Made by a program: the position numbers and the translations under genes | From: Kwoniella bestiolae CBS 10118 | Taxonomy: Eukaryota; Basidiomycota; Tremellomycetes; Tremellales; Cryptococcaceae | DNA: 64,000 nt | Reading direction: 5' to 3' | NCBI RefSeq assembly: GCF_000512585.2 | Contig: NC_089243.1 | Location: 2,249,742 to 2,313,741, forward strand | Shown: positions 1-11,490 of the stretch, piece by piece | Position numbering within the stretch: the stretch's first letter is position 1 | How the letters are laid out: each line of letters opens with the position of its first letter | The notes under the pieces: model-generated | The model's database searches: none | What the model was told of the DNA's origin: nothing | Seen by the model: the letters and a program-made list of their open reading frames with translations, nothing else

Positions 1-690
1 CATGATACCGTACAATGGTACTTGAGAGCAGACGAGGAAGATGAGTAGGGTGGTAGCTGTCCATAACACTTTATGGTTGAACACGACCTATAAGCGAATG
101 AAGAATTTCAGCTCAGTACACTACACAGGCAGCCATTATATACGATGATTCGTATAGACACACCTTCTTCTCAGGAGCAGTCACCTCTGGGAGGATGCTC
201 ATGAAAGGTCGGACGAGCTCGAGGAAACGGACTATGTAGAATAAGATGAATTAGCTCCACCGAATGTGTCTGACGTGTCGCTCAACTACGCTTCAGGTGA
301 ATTTCAACTTACAACCCATTTTGACCGAAATGCCTTGTGAGGAGGGGAGCCAAGCCGAAAGGACAGACGGGAGTGGGGTTAGGGGGGTGTAGTGATATGG
401 ATGAATGAGGTATGAGATGGAGAGAAGAGAGATAGAGGATAGAATAGAAGGATATGGATTGTTTTGTAGTAGTGGTGTATATACGTGGAAGTAACATAAC
501 CAATCATAAAGAATGGCCGCATTTGGTTGGTAGAGTGTATTAGAATTACGTAATGACACGTCTTTTGGAGCCCCACATGGTTACCACCCATCTCATACGA
601 AGAACATGAGAATTTTGAAAAAGAGACTGAGAGTATCTTATCGATCTATCTCTGTATAATTCAACATCATCATCATCATATACAATCACA
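1..690. other. left-edge intergenic region
   Basis: No convincing gene is seen. Open frames on the minus strand between 293 and 794 are short, low-complexity and lack splice-supported extensions. The last 200 bases before 691 are pyrimidine- and adenine-rich with a CAT-trinucleotide run (about 665-678), as expected for the promoter and 5' UTR of the following DUS3 gene. Nothing else is recognisable. Confidence 0.5.
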
Positions 691-3679
691 ATGTCAACCA
701 TAGCAGAACAACCATCTACAGACTCAACAGCGACCGCAAGACCAGAGACCTCTCTCTCTGCAAGACCACTCCCAGCAGGAACAGCACCCATCAAACCAGA
801 GTGAGTGATCTCCTCCTACTCGCTTTACCACAACTGATCGCCTGCGTCGATAGATACCTCATCCACCAAACACCCACCGTCGACTCATCATCAACCTCAG
901 CACTCAACAACCTCGATCAAGATGATCTAGCCGAAGGAGCCACCTCCACTCCCGGCGATTCAAGAGATAGCAAACGGCGAAAGCCCAACCATAACAAGAA
1001 AGAACGTAAAGGACAGAACAAAGCCAGGCATTTCCCCGTGATAAGAGAGACAAACGTAAAGCTATGTAAAGCATGGGAAACCACTGGATCATGCGAGAGA
1101 GGAGATTCATGCAAATTCGCGCATAGCTGGGATGGGTACTTTGAGATTAAACCTAAAGACGTTTATCTGAATTTCGACGATACAACCAAAGATGTATCCC
1201 CATATGTGGAAGACAAGGAGGATAGAGGTGGTGGAGATGTGATAGGAAGTAGAATCAACTTGTCGACCACCTGTCCGGTACTTAAAGATCTTGGGTACTG
1301 TCCCTACGGTTGGCGATGTAGATTTTTAGGTGGTCACGTTAGAAAGTCACAGGAAGATCCAATTCATGAAGGTGCATCCACTTCTGGACCAATAACACGA
1401 TTAGGTGAATGGGAGTTGTTGAATTTTTCGACAGGGGAGAAAGAGGGCAGTAAATGGAAGCATAAGGAAACGAACTGGGCAGATTGGGATGTCATAAATA
1501 GCTTGAAGAGGAATCAGGTGGGTATCTCCCTGTTTCGGTAAATCTTACTCTGCGATAATTTGCCCATCCTGTCAATTGATCTCGCCATATCACTATAACG
1601 AGACTCTTGCTGAACGATTTACCATCAATCATAGTACGACTTCCCATTTTCCAAAGCCTACCTATCAGTAGTCGAACCCGAAAAACCATTCACCTTATCC
1701 AATTCCAAACCCAAATACAACTCCAAGCCACCTAAAAACAAGCGTAAAGTCGCATCAGAGATGGATGAAGAATCAGCTATGAACGTATCAGAGGAATCAG
1801 CCATGCACAATGCAGAGGATGTTTTAAATGAGAATGGAAATGATGGAAACGCGGAAAAAGAGGAAGAAAAAGGTTATGTGGTTGGTGAGAGCGAGGTTAT
1901 GGATGTACCGCTTAGACCGGAGGAGAAGAAGAGGCTGAACTGGGAGGGTGGGAGGTATCTTGCCCCACTGACCACCGTTGGTAATTTGGTGAGTATGATC
2001 GATCCTACTCCAATCATAAACTCTCGAATATTCGTGTTGCCTACATATATATCGTGACACCTCACATGTCTTCTCACACCGTGTGAATGGGCCCATACTG
2101 ATCTTCCTTCTCACGTCCACAGCCCTTCCGTCGGCTATGTGTAGGTTACGGCGCAACCATCACCATCTCTGAAATGGCATTGGCACAGCCGCTGGTGTCA
2201 GGTCACAATGACGAATGGGCGTTGTGCAGAAGGCATGAAAGTGAGAAAATGTTCGGTGTACAGCTAGCAGGCGGTTTCGCGAATAGGATGGTACCTGCTG
2301 CTGAGTTGATTAAGAATACGCTGCATGGAGGCGTAGACTTTGTGGACATCAATATGGTAAGTACAGCCATTCGCTGTCCTTTGGAGGATCGCTTCTGCTT
2401 GGCTGACTACCATCTAAATGCTGACTGTGCAAATGACGAATAGGGCTGCCCCATCGATCTCGTGTTCAATCAAGGTGCTGGAAGTGCATGTAAGTAATGG
2501 CTGGTTTCTCGGTCGTACTAGGAGTTCCATCTGACAAGTCTGGATGTGATCGTAGTGATGGACGCACCTGGTCGATTGGCTAAGATGATGGTGGGTATGA
2601 ATCGAGCGCTAGGAGATAGTGAGTGACCCAGTACAACAGCTCTTCGCATTTGACTGACTAATCCGCCAATTCTCGCAGTACCTCTGACCGTCAAATTCGT
2701 GAGTCCTATCGAGATCACCGTTGGAATACGATATGGAGTGGCTGACATTGAAAAATCTCAGCGAACCGGTGTTGCAAATGGTAAACCCAACGCACACAAG
2801 CTGATACCGAGATTTGCGACTCAATGGGGAGCAGGTGCTCTTACTGTGAGTTTCTTCAGCATATATCGCAGCCGTTGACGCAGAATACATGACTGACTGT
2901 ACTAATTATACCCGCCATCAGCTCCATGGACGATCCCGTCAACAACGATATTCCAAACTCGCAGATTGGGATTACATCAAGACCTGCGCCGAGACATTGA
3001 GAGAATCACTTAAAGATGCCAATCTGGCACCGGTACCTATATTCGGAAATGGTGATTGTTTCTCTGCTCAGGGGTATTATGAGGAGATGGAGAAGTCTGG
3101 TGTGGATGGTGTGATGGTCGCTAGGGGTGCTTTGATCAAGCCTTGGATATTCACCGAGATCAAGGAGAGGAGGGAATGGGATATATCGGCGACTGAAAGG
3201 TTGGAGGGGATCAGGAAGGTGAGTGGGATTTGACCTTGTTGATCAAAAGTCGATTACAAAGTATCCTGGAATGGTCGTTGTAACTTTCCCTTATCCACTC
3301 GGCATCATTCACATCTATTCTAGTCATACGATCCCTTCTCGCTGACAACGTATTGTCTGCCTAGTACGCCGAATTCGGTCTCTCTCACTGGGGTTCCGAC
3401 ACCCAAGGAATCAACACCACCCGTCGATTCCTATGCGAAGCACTATCCTTCCAATGTCGATATGTCCCCATAGGTATTTTAGAGAGAATACCTGCCAAGT
3501 TGAACGAACGACCACCAGCATACAGAGGAAGGAACGAGCTGGAGACGCTTTTGAGTTCACCTTTCTCAAACGATTGGGTCAAGATTTCGGAGATGTTCTT
3601 GGGTAAAGTGGATGATGGGTTTAACTTTGTGCCGAAACACAAGTCGAACGCTTATGGGAATGAGGAGGCTCAGGGGTAA
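691..3679 (+). CDS. DUS3: tRNA-dihydrouridine(47) synthase [NAD(P)+], Dus3 type
   Basis: Ten exons (691-800, 854-1517, 1635-1988, 2123-2356, 2444-2489, 2556-2618, 2679-2698, 2762-2845, 2922-3218, 3365-3679) join in frame to 728 codons. The N-terminal half carries a CCCH zinc finger (LCKAWETTGSCERGDSCKFAH) and a second Cys-rich stretch (CPVLKDLGYCPYGWRC), the layout of eukaryotic Dus3. The FMN-binding TIM barrel follows: an APLTTVGNLPFRRLC opening, an INMGCPIDLVFNQGAGSAL motif whose GCP cysteine is regarded as catalytic in the family, then a GNGDCFSAQGYYEEM phosphate-binding loop and a VMVARGALIKPWIF segment. Dus3 reduces U47 in the tRNA variable loop. The start was chosen because it is the first ATG of the reading frame, in good context, just before the first intron. 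It is a housekeeping gene and no relation to its neighbours is evident. Confidence 0.93.
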
Positions 3680-4127
3680 ATACAAAGATCCAGGTTTATG
3701 TTATATATCTCTCACGTCCGTTCACATACTGTATTATTCATGACTTTCCATCTTCCTTGCATGCAGATCTGTGCTTTACACTTGAATAAACCTCTATCAC
3801 TTCGCATGGTGACTACTCAAGTGACCATCTGGAATGTGCCAGTACCATGATTCTGGCAGATGCATGGCGTGATCCTATTTGTACGATGATGACTTATCAC
3901 TCCATTCCCATCATCTCACCATCGGTCAAACCCGAATATTGTATCAAACAACACCGAACACCATTCGGATCTCACTTTTTCGTCTTCGATGTTGACATCT
4001 TATCGCATCATTCACGTACATTTTGTATAAACCTGTACATCCTTAACGGACTCAGGCTATAACAATCAATCTCATTACTTCACATCGTTCCCTCCATCGC
4101 TGAGTTCCAAAACACACCACTCCAATC
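3680..4127. other. intergenic, DUS3 terminator and next promoter
   Basis: This 448-bp spacer lies between two rightward genes. It is AT-rich with no convincing frame; a 71-codon frame at 3847-4062 shows no family resemblance or splice context. It presumably holds the DUS3 3' UTR and the promoter of the dehydrogenase. Confidence 0.5.
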
Positions 4128-5797
4128 ATGATGGCTCCCTCCCTTTCCAACCTGATCATCACCTGCCCCCTCTCTCCCGGAAAGCTAGCAGAGGTCAAGA
4201 CTCACTTCAAGTCGGTGCATCATTACCCTCCAGGTGGTAAAGACAAGGTACCAAAGGAGTTATCGTCCAAAGCAGATGTATGGTATAGCAATTATACGGG
4301 TATACCTGATTATCTGAAATTTGAGGATATACCGAACGTGAAATTGGTTCAATTGACTAGTGGTGAGTAACTTCGCCCATCCCCTTGCATCTATCCGTTG
4401 TCATGCCGGTTCTCTGGGCCTTGACTCCAGATCTCCATGCTGGGACTGTCCGCGACTGACACTTGCTTCTCCGTGTTATCCAGCCGGTGCGAATACCGCC
4501 CTCAACTCACCAGCTCTGAGCAGCGAACAAGCGAGAAAACAAATTACCATCTCGTCCGCTTCAGGTATCCATTCTTTGAGTATACCTCAGTGGATCTTGT
4601 CACAAAGTATCAGCTGTAAGTATTAGCCGTCGTCCGTCACCCACCTTCGGTCAAAGATGGCAATCATCAGGGGACAATTCAACTCGCTGACTCTGTTCAT
4701 TGATTTTTCCCACAGTGTACATGCACCTTTACTTGCAGACTTATAACCTAAGAGTATGTAAATATTTCACGCTCTCCCCAAAAGATGGCAGAGGATGGCT
4801 TGTTTGGCCATTGAACGGTCTTTCCCATTGACAGCAGCTCACCTCCCGAATTCCACATCTAGCACACGCAAAAATGGACCCGAGAGATCCCTCAACTCCC
4901 ACCACCCCCTCCAGGAGACTTTGGCAACTCGGGAAGAACTTTATATGGCAAGACCGCAGGATTACTGGGCTACGGACATATCGCGAGGGAGACCGCTAGG
5001 CTGTTGAAGGCTTTCAATGTTAATGTGATTGCTGCGAACTCCACCGGGGAAAAGAGGAAAGATGAGGGATTTATCATTCCTGGAACAGGAGATGAGGAGG
5101 GTGAGTGATAATCTGATACAACACACCACCTAGGTGTTCTCCGCGAGGGGGTCCCCTGGCCTTAGGAATATGACGCTGATCCATTATATGATTCTAGGCA
5201 TCATCCCATCCGCTTACTACTCTACCAATGATCCCGAATCATTCAAGACCTTCTTGAGCAAGTCGGACATCTTGATCGCAAGTTTACCATCTACTCCTCA
5301 GACTCAGAACTTGTTGAAGGACGAACATTTCGGTAAGCACTTTTCACGGTACCACGAACATCGGATACACATGAGCTGTGCTAATTTACCTGCTGATTGT
5401 GCAGAGGCCTTACCCAAGGATGCTATCTTGATTAATGTAGGAAGAGGTGATCTGTTCAAGTCTGGTGAGTACCGTAGGCATGACCTATGCATCACTTCTC
5501 TCGCATGACAAATGCCGTTTCGTATCTATGACCACGCTGACCGCTTCCGCAGAAACACTCATCAAAGCGCTCGATCAAGGTCATCTCTCCGGAGCAGCCC
5601 TCGACGTGACCGATCCGGAACCATTGCCAGACAATCATCCGCTCTACACCCATCCTCTAGTCATCATCACTCCTCACACCTCGTCGAATGTCAAGGGATA
5701 CTTCGAAGTAGGGGCGGATCTGTTGTTGGAGAACGTTAAAAGGGTTCGAGAGGGAGGTAAACCTATCAACAAGGTCGATCCTGAGAAGGGATACTAG
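4128..5797 (+). CDS. D-isomer-specific 2-hydroxyacid dehydrogenase
   Basis: Seven exons (4128-4362, 4484-4615, 4716-4753, 4863-5100, 5198-5332, 5405-5464, 5553-5797) give 360 residues, normal for the family. The NAD(P)-binding Rossmann motif is GKTAGLLGYGHIAR. The three catalytic residues are visible in order: Arg in LINVGRGDLF, Glu in DVTDPEPLPDNHP, and His in ITPHTSSN. The enzyme reversibly reduces a 2-oxoacid to a D-2-hydroxyacid with NAD(P)H in the cytosol. The substrate cannot be read from sequence; glyoxylate, hydroxypyruvate or a phosphoglycerate-like acid are possible. It lies between DUS3 and an aldo-keto reductase, with no clear pathway link. Confidence 0.88.
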
Positions 5798-6327
5798 GAT
5801 ACTAGGCTTGTGCGATGAGAAATATGTATCTACATCGATTTATAGAATGGCTAGAAGAAACTAGAATTGGATGCATTGTTTTGGGTTTTCGCTAACACCA
5901 GTTTCATACCAGTGTGATAGTCACTGCAACGCGTGATATACGTTTCAGCAGCGACTTGTTCCACGGTATCTCTCATGCGCGTCTCTTTCCTACATGTATG
6001 TGCCCAACAATAAATTCAGCGTGTGCCGATGCATCGCACTTCGTTCGATTCGAGGTTGGTGTCTGAGATCCCGTGTCTTCCATACCCTCCCCATCTATGA
6101 ACATCTTTCTGCCTGTTCAATGGTAGTCGGTAGTCACCGTTGTTTTGATCATTACGTGCTACGACGTTATCTTCCGGCCCGCATATGACCGAGAAGGTGT
6201 AGTGGTAGGTGGAGGTGTACTGGTAAGGTTGAGACAGATGGGACAATCGAGATTTGTGACTTCCTTCTTCTTCTTTGTGCACTGCCAAAAAAAAGGAATC
6301 GCTAACACAGCAGACAGTTTCTGTGCG
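5798..6327. other. intergenic with pyrimidine-rich promoter tract
   Basis: No gene is supported in this 530-bp spacer. Overlapping short frames on both strands (about 6016-6426) are mutually inconsistent shadows. A CTTCCTTCTTCTTCTTT pyrimidine tract about 50-70 bases before the next start is typical of fungal core promoters. Confidence 0.45.
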
Positions 6328-8253
6328 ATGTCGACTGAAAACAAAACGCAGATCCCATATGGTGAGCTGTAACTCCTTCGCAGGACGAATCTCTTGTTGA
6401 CAGTTGTACAGTCCGTCTTGGATCATCTGGTCTCAAAGTGTCTCGACTAATCTTGTGAGTTCACCTGGACCTCGAATTGAGAGCGTAGCTGACACAAAAC
6501 ATGTAGGGGATGCATGTGTAAGTCTGAATGGCATGTCTGTATCTCAACTACGCTGAAAGACAGGAGGATGTAGCATACGGTACACCGGAGTGAGTTTCTG
6601 GTAGATCACCGCCAGTCATGACAACAGCTGATAGCGTCTGATGCAGATGGCAAGGATGGGTGCTTGACGAAAAGACTAGTATCGAGCATATCAAGTTCGC
6701 TTATGAAGCTGGTATCAACACGTTTGAGTAAGTTCGAACCCGTAGTCTTCCATGCGTTATCGCTAACGATTCGTTCAGTACTGCCGACGTGTGAGTGATG
6801 TATCTGCCATAGGAGGAGTACCTGATCTGAAAGGGTGATATAGCTATTCTGGAGGAGTGTCCGAAGAGGTACTTGGGAAAGCCATCAAGGAGATTAACGT
6901 GAGTCCATGTAATCAGCATTCACCGATACAAGCTTACTGTTATAATGTATAGGCCCCGAGAGAAAGTCTGGTAATCCTCACCAAGGTATGCATCAGGTTG
7001 CACGCTCGATCTTCACTGACTCACGAGTAGCTCTTCAACCCGGTCATCCGACCTGGATCCGGAGCGAAGGTCGATCCCAATGGAAGAGGTCTGAGTCGAA
7101 AGGTATGTAGGGCTACCTCTTACATCGCTGACAGTATAGCACATCTTCGAAGCTGTTCAAGCTTCTCTGCAGAGGTTACAACTGGACTACATCGATGTCT
7201 TGCAGTGTCATCGGTAAGTACAATGCTTGTCAGGGTTATGTGCCAGCTAACATCGTCCCAATAGTTTCGACTATGACACTCCCATCGCCGAAACTGTAAG
7301 CTATCCCCTTTGCAGGGGCAAAACGTAAACTGATTTACAGCCTAGATGCAAGCCTTACACGATGTGGTACAGAAAGGATGGGTCAGATATATCGGAATGT
7401 CCAGGTGAGAATGTCAATTTCTTGAATGGTTGGCAGGCAGCTAAGTAATTGTCATTTTCAGTTGTTGGGCCTACCAATTCCAAGCGATGCAAAGTGAGTC
7501 CATTGAAGAACCTCTGCAACTCAGGTTGCTGACATACGGTATCACAGACTACGCCATCAATAACAAGTTGACTCCCTTCATCAGCATGCAGAACTTCCAC
7601 AACGCTGCGTACAGAGAGGAAGAAAGGGAAATGATGCCGACCCTCAAGGTGAGTATCAAGTACTATATCCCTTGACTTTTGGCGTACTCTCGAACTGACT
7701 CCATCGTTACAGCTTCTCAATGTAGGATGTATTCCTTGGTCACCACTATGTCGTGGTTTCTTGTCCAGACCATGGAATGCAGAAGAGACTGTTCGAGTGA
7801 AGACGGACGCGTGAGTCGTCCTTTTGGGAAGTCCATTCATGCGATGCTCATGTGGAGAACTCTAGTAACTACAAGGGAAGAGGACACGATAAGCCTGACG
7901 ACTCTCGAAAAGCGATCAACGAGCGTGTAGAAGAGATAGCCAAAAAGAAAGGCATCAGTATGGCCCAAGTTGCACTAGCATGGTCACTGAGCAATGACTT
8001 CATTACCGCTCCCATTGTTGGATCGACAAGTCTTGATAACTTGAAGGAGCTGATAGGTGAGCAATACCGTCATTTCAAACGACTATGAGTGCGTGCTAAA
8101 GTACATTACAGGTGCCCTTGACGTCAAGCTCACCCCTGAAGAGAAGGCCTATATCGATGAGCCATATGCTCCGAGGTCAATCGTGAGTCCATTCGATTTT
8201 CGGGTTGATATTCAGCGCAAGCTGACGTCCTTGTTCAGTCCGGACATGTGTAG
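6328..8253 (+). CDS. aldo-keto reductase, aryl-alcohol dehydrogenase type
   Basis: Eighteen exons reconstruct in phase to 342 residues; several are only 11, 12, 15 or 16 nt long (6507-6517, 6779-6790, 8239-8253, 6574-6589). The (alpha/beta)8 AKR tetrad is present: Asp and Tyr in FDTADVYSGG, Lys in LVILTKLFNP, and His in VLQCHRFDYD. GMSSCWAYQF and the C-terminal WSLSNDFITAPIVGSTS segment, which contacts NADPH, are also typical. The closest recognisable group is the yeast AAD / versiconal-hemiacetal-acetate-reductase-like AKRs, which reduce aldehydes with NADPH in the cytosol; the substrate is unknown. The exon density is striking even for this genome. Confidence 0.88.
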
Positions 8254-8971
8254 ATGATCGTCTTCATATCCCACGTGAAAGTGGAAGTCAGGAGGGGTTG
8301 ATGATGCTATATGCCAAGCATAACCAATGGCCATACACCCACTTATTCCAGATCATGCACCAAGTGACTCGAACCATTGATGCAGAAGACGTTTGAGGTA
8401 TATGTCGGCGTTTTAAGCGCAAGTGATCAAGATGCAGCTGTATGTGAGAGGATCCCACATCGTGAAGAATAAAGCTCAACATACGCAGAGCATCTGCGTC
8501 TGAAAGGCTCAACTACCAGAGCAAAAGCACGGAGAGCACTAGCGGACCCATATGGGGAAAGTCTAATCGTTCTGATTTGCGTCAGCGTCATCCCCGGCAC
8601 GTAGCGATCGCCGCTGATAAGACACTTATCTTGGAGCCAATATTTCCAAATCTGCTCCTCCGGTAAGATACACTTCTGCTCCATCCTGTCACTCGTGATA
8701 CATGGCTGCACCGCGCGACACCATTTTCCAAATCCCGTGAAACTCGTATCGAGAAAAAGCTAACCGAAACTAACGGAGACTATTTTTAGCACGTCTCGTT
8801 TACCATGGTGCAATATTGCCCTTATCACGGCAGCGAGCTCCTTAATCGCCCACATGCTCACATTGAATTTTATGTTGTCGGTCTTCTTGCATGCAGCGTA
8901 GCGTGTACGAGACTTTATATGGGTCAGCACTGAAGTATGTTCATGGAGCATATACAACATGCACGCTCACC
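8254..8971. other. intergenic upstream of permease
   Basis: This is a 718-bp spacer. Minus-strand frames at 8288-8512 and 8427-8711 have no splice support or family features. A TTTATATG element at about 8912 lies roughly 60 bp upstream of the permease ATG and may act as its TATA box. Nothing else is seen. Confidence 0.4.
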
Positions 8972-10890
8972 ATGGCAACTTATACTGAACAAGATTGGGA
9001 TGGTAAAGCCTACCCAAATGACCTGGAAGGCAACGTCGATCCCGTATCCTCGGCATATGCGTCCCCGGAAGAGGTCATTAGAGAAGACGATGTCGCCGGT
9101 CGAAATCCAATCTTCCGTAGGCTGCGCAAAATCTTCGACATGGGGGTGGAAGCAAGGGGTATTGAGCGGGTCCCAGAGGATGAGAGAAACGGTCAACATA
9201 CCATAGGCTTGTTATTGTTCTGGTGGAGTGTCAATATGGTGGTATCGACTGTGCCTATCGGAGTGAGTGAATGCTGTCTCGCATTGGCTGTGCCGTCGCT
9301 GATATATTGATGCTTTGCTGCCAGCTACTGGCTCAAGCCTATTACACCCTCACGTTCCGTTCTGCTGTCGCCGCCATTGTCTCCTTTACCGCTTTGGGGG
9401 CGGCATGTACAGCTTTCATCGCGACACTCGGTCCCAAAACTGGTCTTCGGACGATGGTCATCACACGATACACCATGGGTTTCGTTGGGGCGACAATCTT
9501 CTCTTTCCTCAATATTCTTACGCAACTCGGCTTCAGCGTTACTGCTGTGATCCTAGGCGGTCAAACTTTGACCAACGTCTCGGACGGGAAATTACCTCTG
9601 GAAGCGTCAATCGTACTTGTCGGGGTTTTGGCTTTGGTCCTGTGTTTTGTTGGGTACAATGGTGAGTAGAGTGATGATCCGAATGATCACATATGCTGAT
9701 TCCCCCCTCGTAGCCATGCACTACTGGGAGCGGTACGCATGGATTCTGCTCTTCGTCTTTTATTGCTGCATGTGGGGTCTGGCAAGCAAGAGGGGCTTTC
9801 AGATGGATTTACAGCAAGCATCGCAAGCGACGGGGAAAGAATATGCTGGGGACTTTCTGAGCTTCGGCGTGAGTGCATCTCCACCATATGATGGCTTGGG
9901 TCTCGCTAACCTATACTGCTAGGGCATCGTCTTCTCGTCTGCTTCGGGCTGGGCGCCAGTGGCTGCCGACTTCAATTGTCGACTCCCATCTACCATCAAA
10001 CCTTGGAAAGTGTTCATACTCACTTGGTTCGGCCTCATGGTCCCACTCTTATTCGTCGAGATCTTGAGTGCAGCTCTGATGACGGTCCCCGACTATGCTG
10101 CGGCCTTTGAGGAGGGCAGTGCTGGAGGCGTGTTGAGCGAAGTCTTCGAGCCGTGGAAAGGGGGAGGAAAGGTAGGTCATCAGGTTGTCTTTTAAATTGA
10201 TTGGCGCTCATTCTTCACTCAGTTCATTCTCGTCATTTTCGCGTTCAGCATCATCTCCAATTGTATCCCCAACACATACTCCGCTGCTCTTTCCTTCCAG
10301 ACACTTCTCCCGGTGTTTCAGAAGATACCCCGGGCACTGTGGACGGTGCTCGTCTTCGTGATATACAGTGAGTCTTGCATATGAGGTACATGGCGCTGTA
10401 TTGACCCATTCCCCAAAGCCGTCGCGGCCGTCGCTGGTCGAGAACACTTCTCGGAGATTCTATCCAACTTCTTGGCCATTCTAGGCTACTGGGTCGCTTT
10501 CTTCGTCATCGTCGTGCTTGAGGAACACTACATCTTCCGGTATTGGTTCCATCGTAATGGTCATAACTCGTCTGGTCCGGCTCGAGGGTACGATCTTGCT
10601 GTATACGATAAGCCAAGGCAATTGCCCATCGGTGCTGCAGGAATATTCGCTTGCTGTTGTGGGGCGGGTGCCGCTATCGTGGGTATGGCTCAAGTCTGGT
10701 ACATTGGGCCTGTAGGCAAGTTATTTGGGGAGTATGGCGGGGATTTGGGTTTCGAGATGAGGTGAGCTGAAACATTCGAAGTTCCTAAGAATAGCTGCTC
10801 AGCGCTGACACCAGCAATGACAGCGCAATCGTTACTGCCATTGTATTCCCCCCTCTACGTTATTTGGAGTACCGCGTCTTCCGACGATGA
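8972..10890 (+). CDS. NCS1-family purine/cytosine permease (FCY2-like)
   Basis: Seven exons (8972-9262, 9325-9661, 9714-9868, 9923-10171, 10223-10367, 10419-10761, 10824-10890) give 528 residues, the usual NCS1 length. After a hydrophilic N-terminus, about 12 membrane segments follow. NCS1 landmarks include LLLFWWSVNMVVSTVPIG in TM1, GPKTGLRTMVITRYTMG between TM2 and TM3, and an NCIPNTYSAALSFQTLLP stretch in the second half. The protein is predicted to import purines, cytosine or related nucleobases by proton symport across the plasma membrane. It sits directly upstream of an allantoate-type permease and a Zn2Cys6 regulator on the same strand, suggesting use of nucleobase nitrogen. Confidence 0.88.
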
Positions 10891-11490
10891 GAGACTGCAT
10901 GTCAGGCGATGATATACTTTCCCATACACACCTCTTGCGCGGACACAGTGTGATATTTTTCGCGACCTGATCGTCCCATGCTTTGTAGTGCCCCGGCTGT
11001 TAATTCATATGTTCCTTTTGGCAGCAGAGTGACATTTGTATTAGGATGCAGATCAATCTCAAGTAGCTCACATCGTTGACCTGGTCAATCCGTGCCGACC
11101 ACGCAAATGGCGGTTCTTCCCGGCGAATCACAATTTCTGCGATACCACGAATTATATCACGTTTAGATGAGCGACGTTCTCGGAGCTCTCCTGTACAGTC
11201 CAATAGGGGCTCTTGAATTCAGACATGTCTGTCACGCTGCGGTGTGTCAGGTCCGACCAAGATAAGATCACGGACAATTCCGCTTTTTTCCTATCACGAA
11301 ATTGCTCGTCATCAAAAGAAACCAGGATTGCCGTGGTTAAGACCGGTTGAAGATGCGAGAGCACCTCATTACTCACAATGTGCCAAACAGCATATTAAAG
11401 AATATATATAGAGAGCCATGGCGGAAATGAAAGGAGGGAAAGCCCTCAGTCTCGAGAAGCAGACTACAGTATCCATCAGCGCCATCAACC
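10891..11490. other. intergenic with TATA element
   Basis: This 600-bp spacer has no supported gene. Minus-strand frames at 11000-11376 are short and featureless. An AATATATATA stretch at 11401-11410, about 80 bp upstream of the next ATG, is a likely TATA box. Confidence 0.5.
11401..11410 (+). promoter_or_regulatory. TATA-like element of the allantoate-type permease
   Basis: AATATATATA followed by a purine-rich leader ends about 80 bp before the start codon at 11491. The position fits a fungal TATA box; assignment is by position only. Confidence 0.4.
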
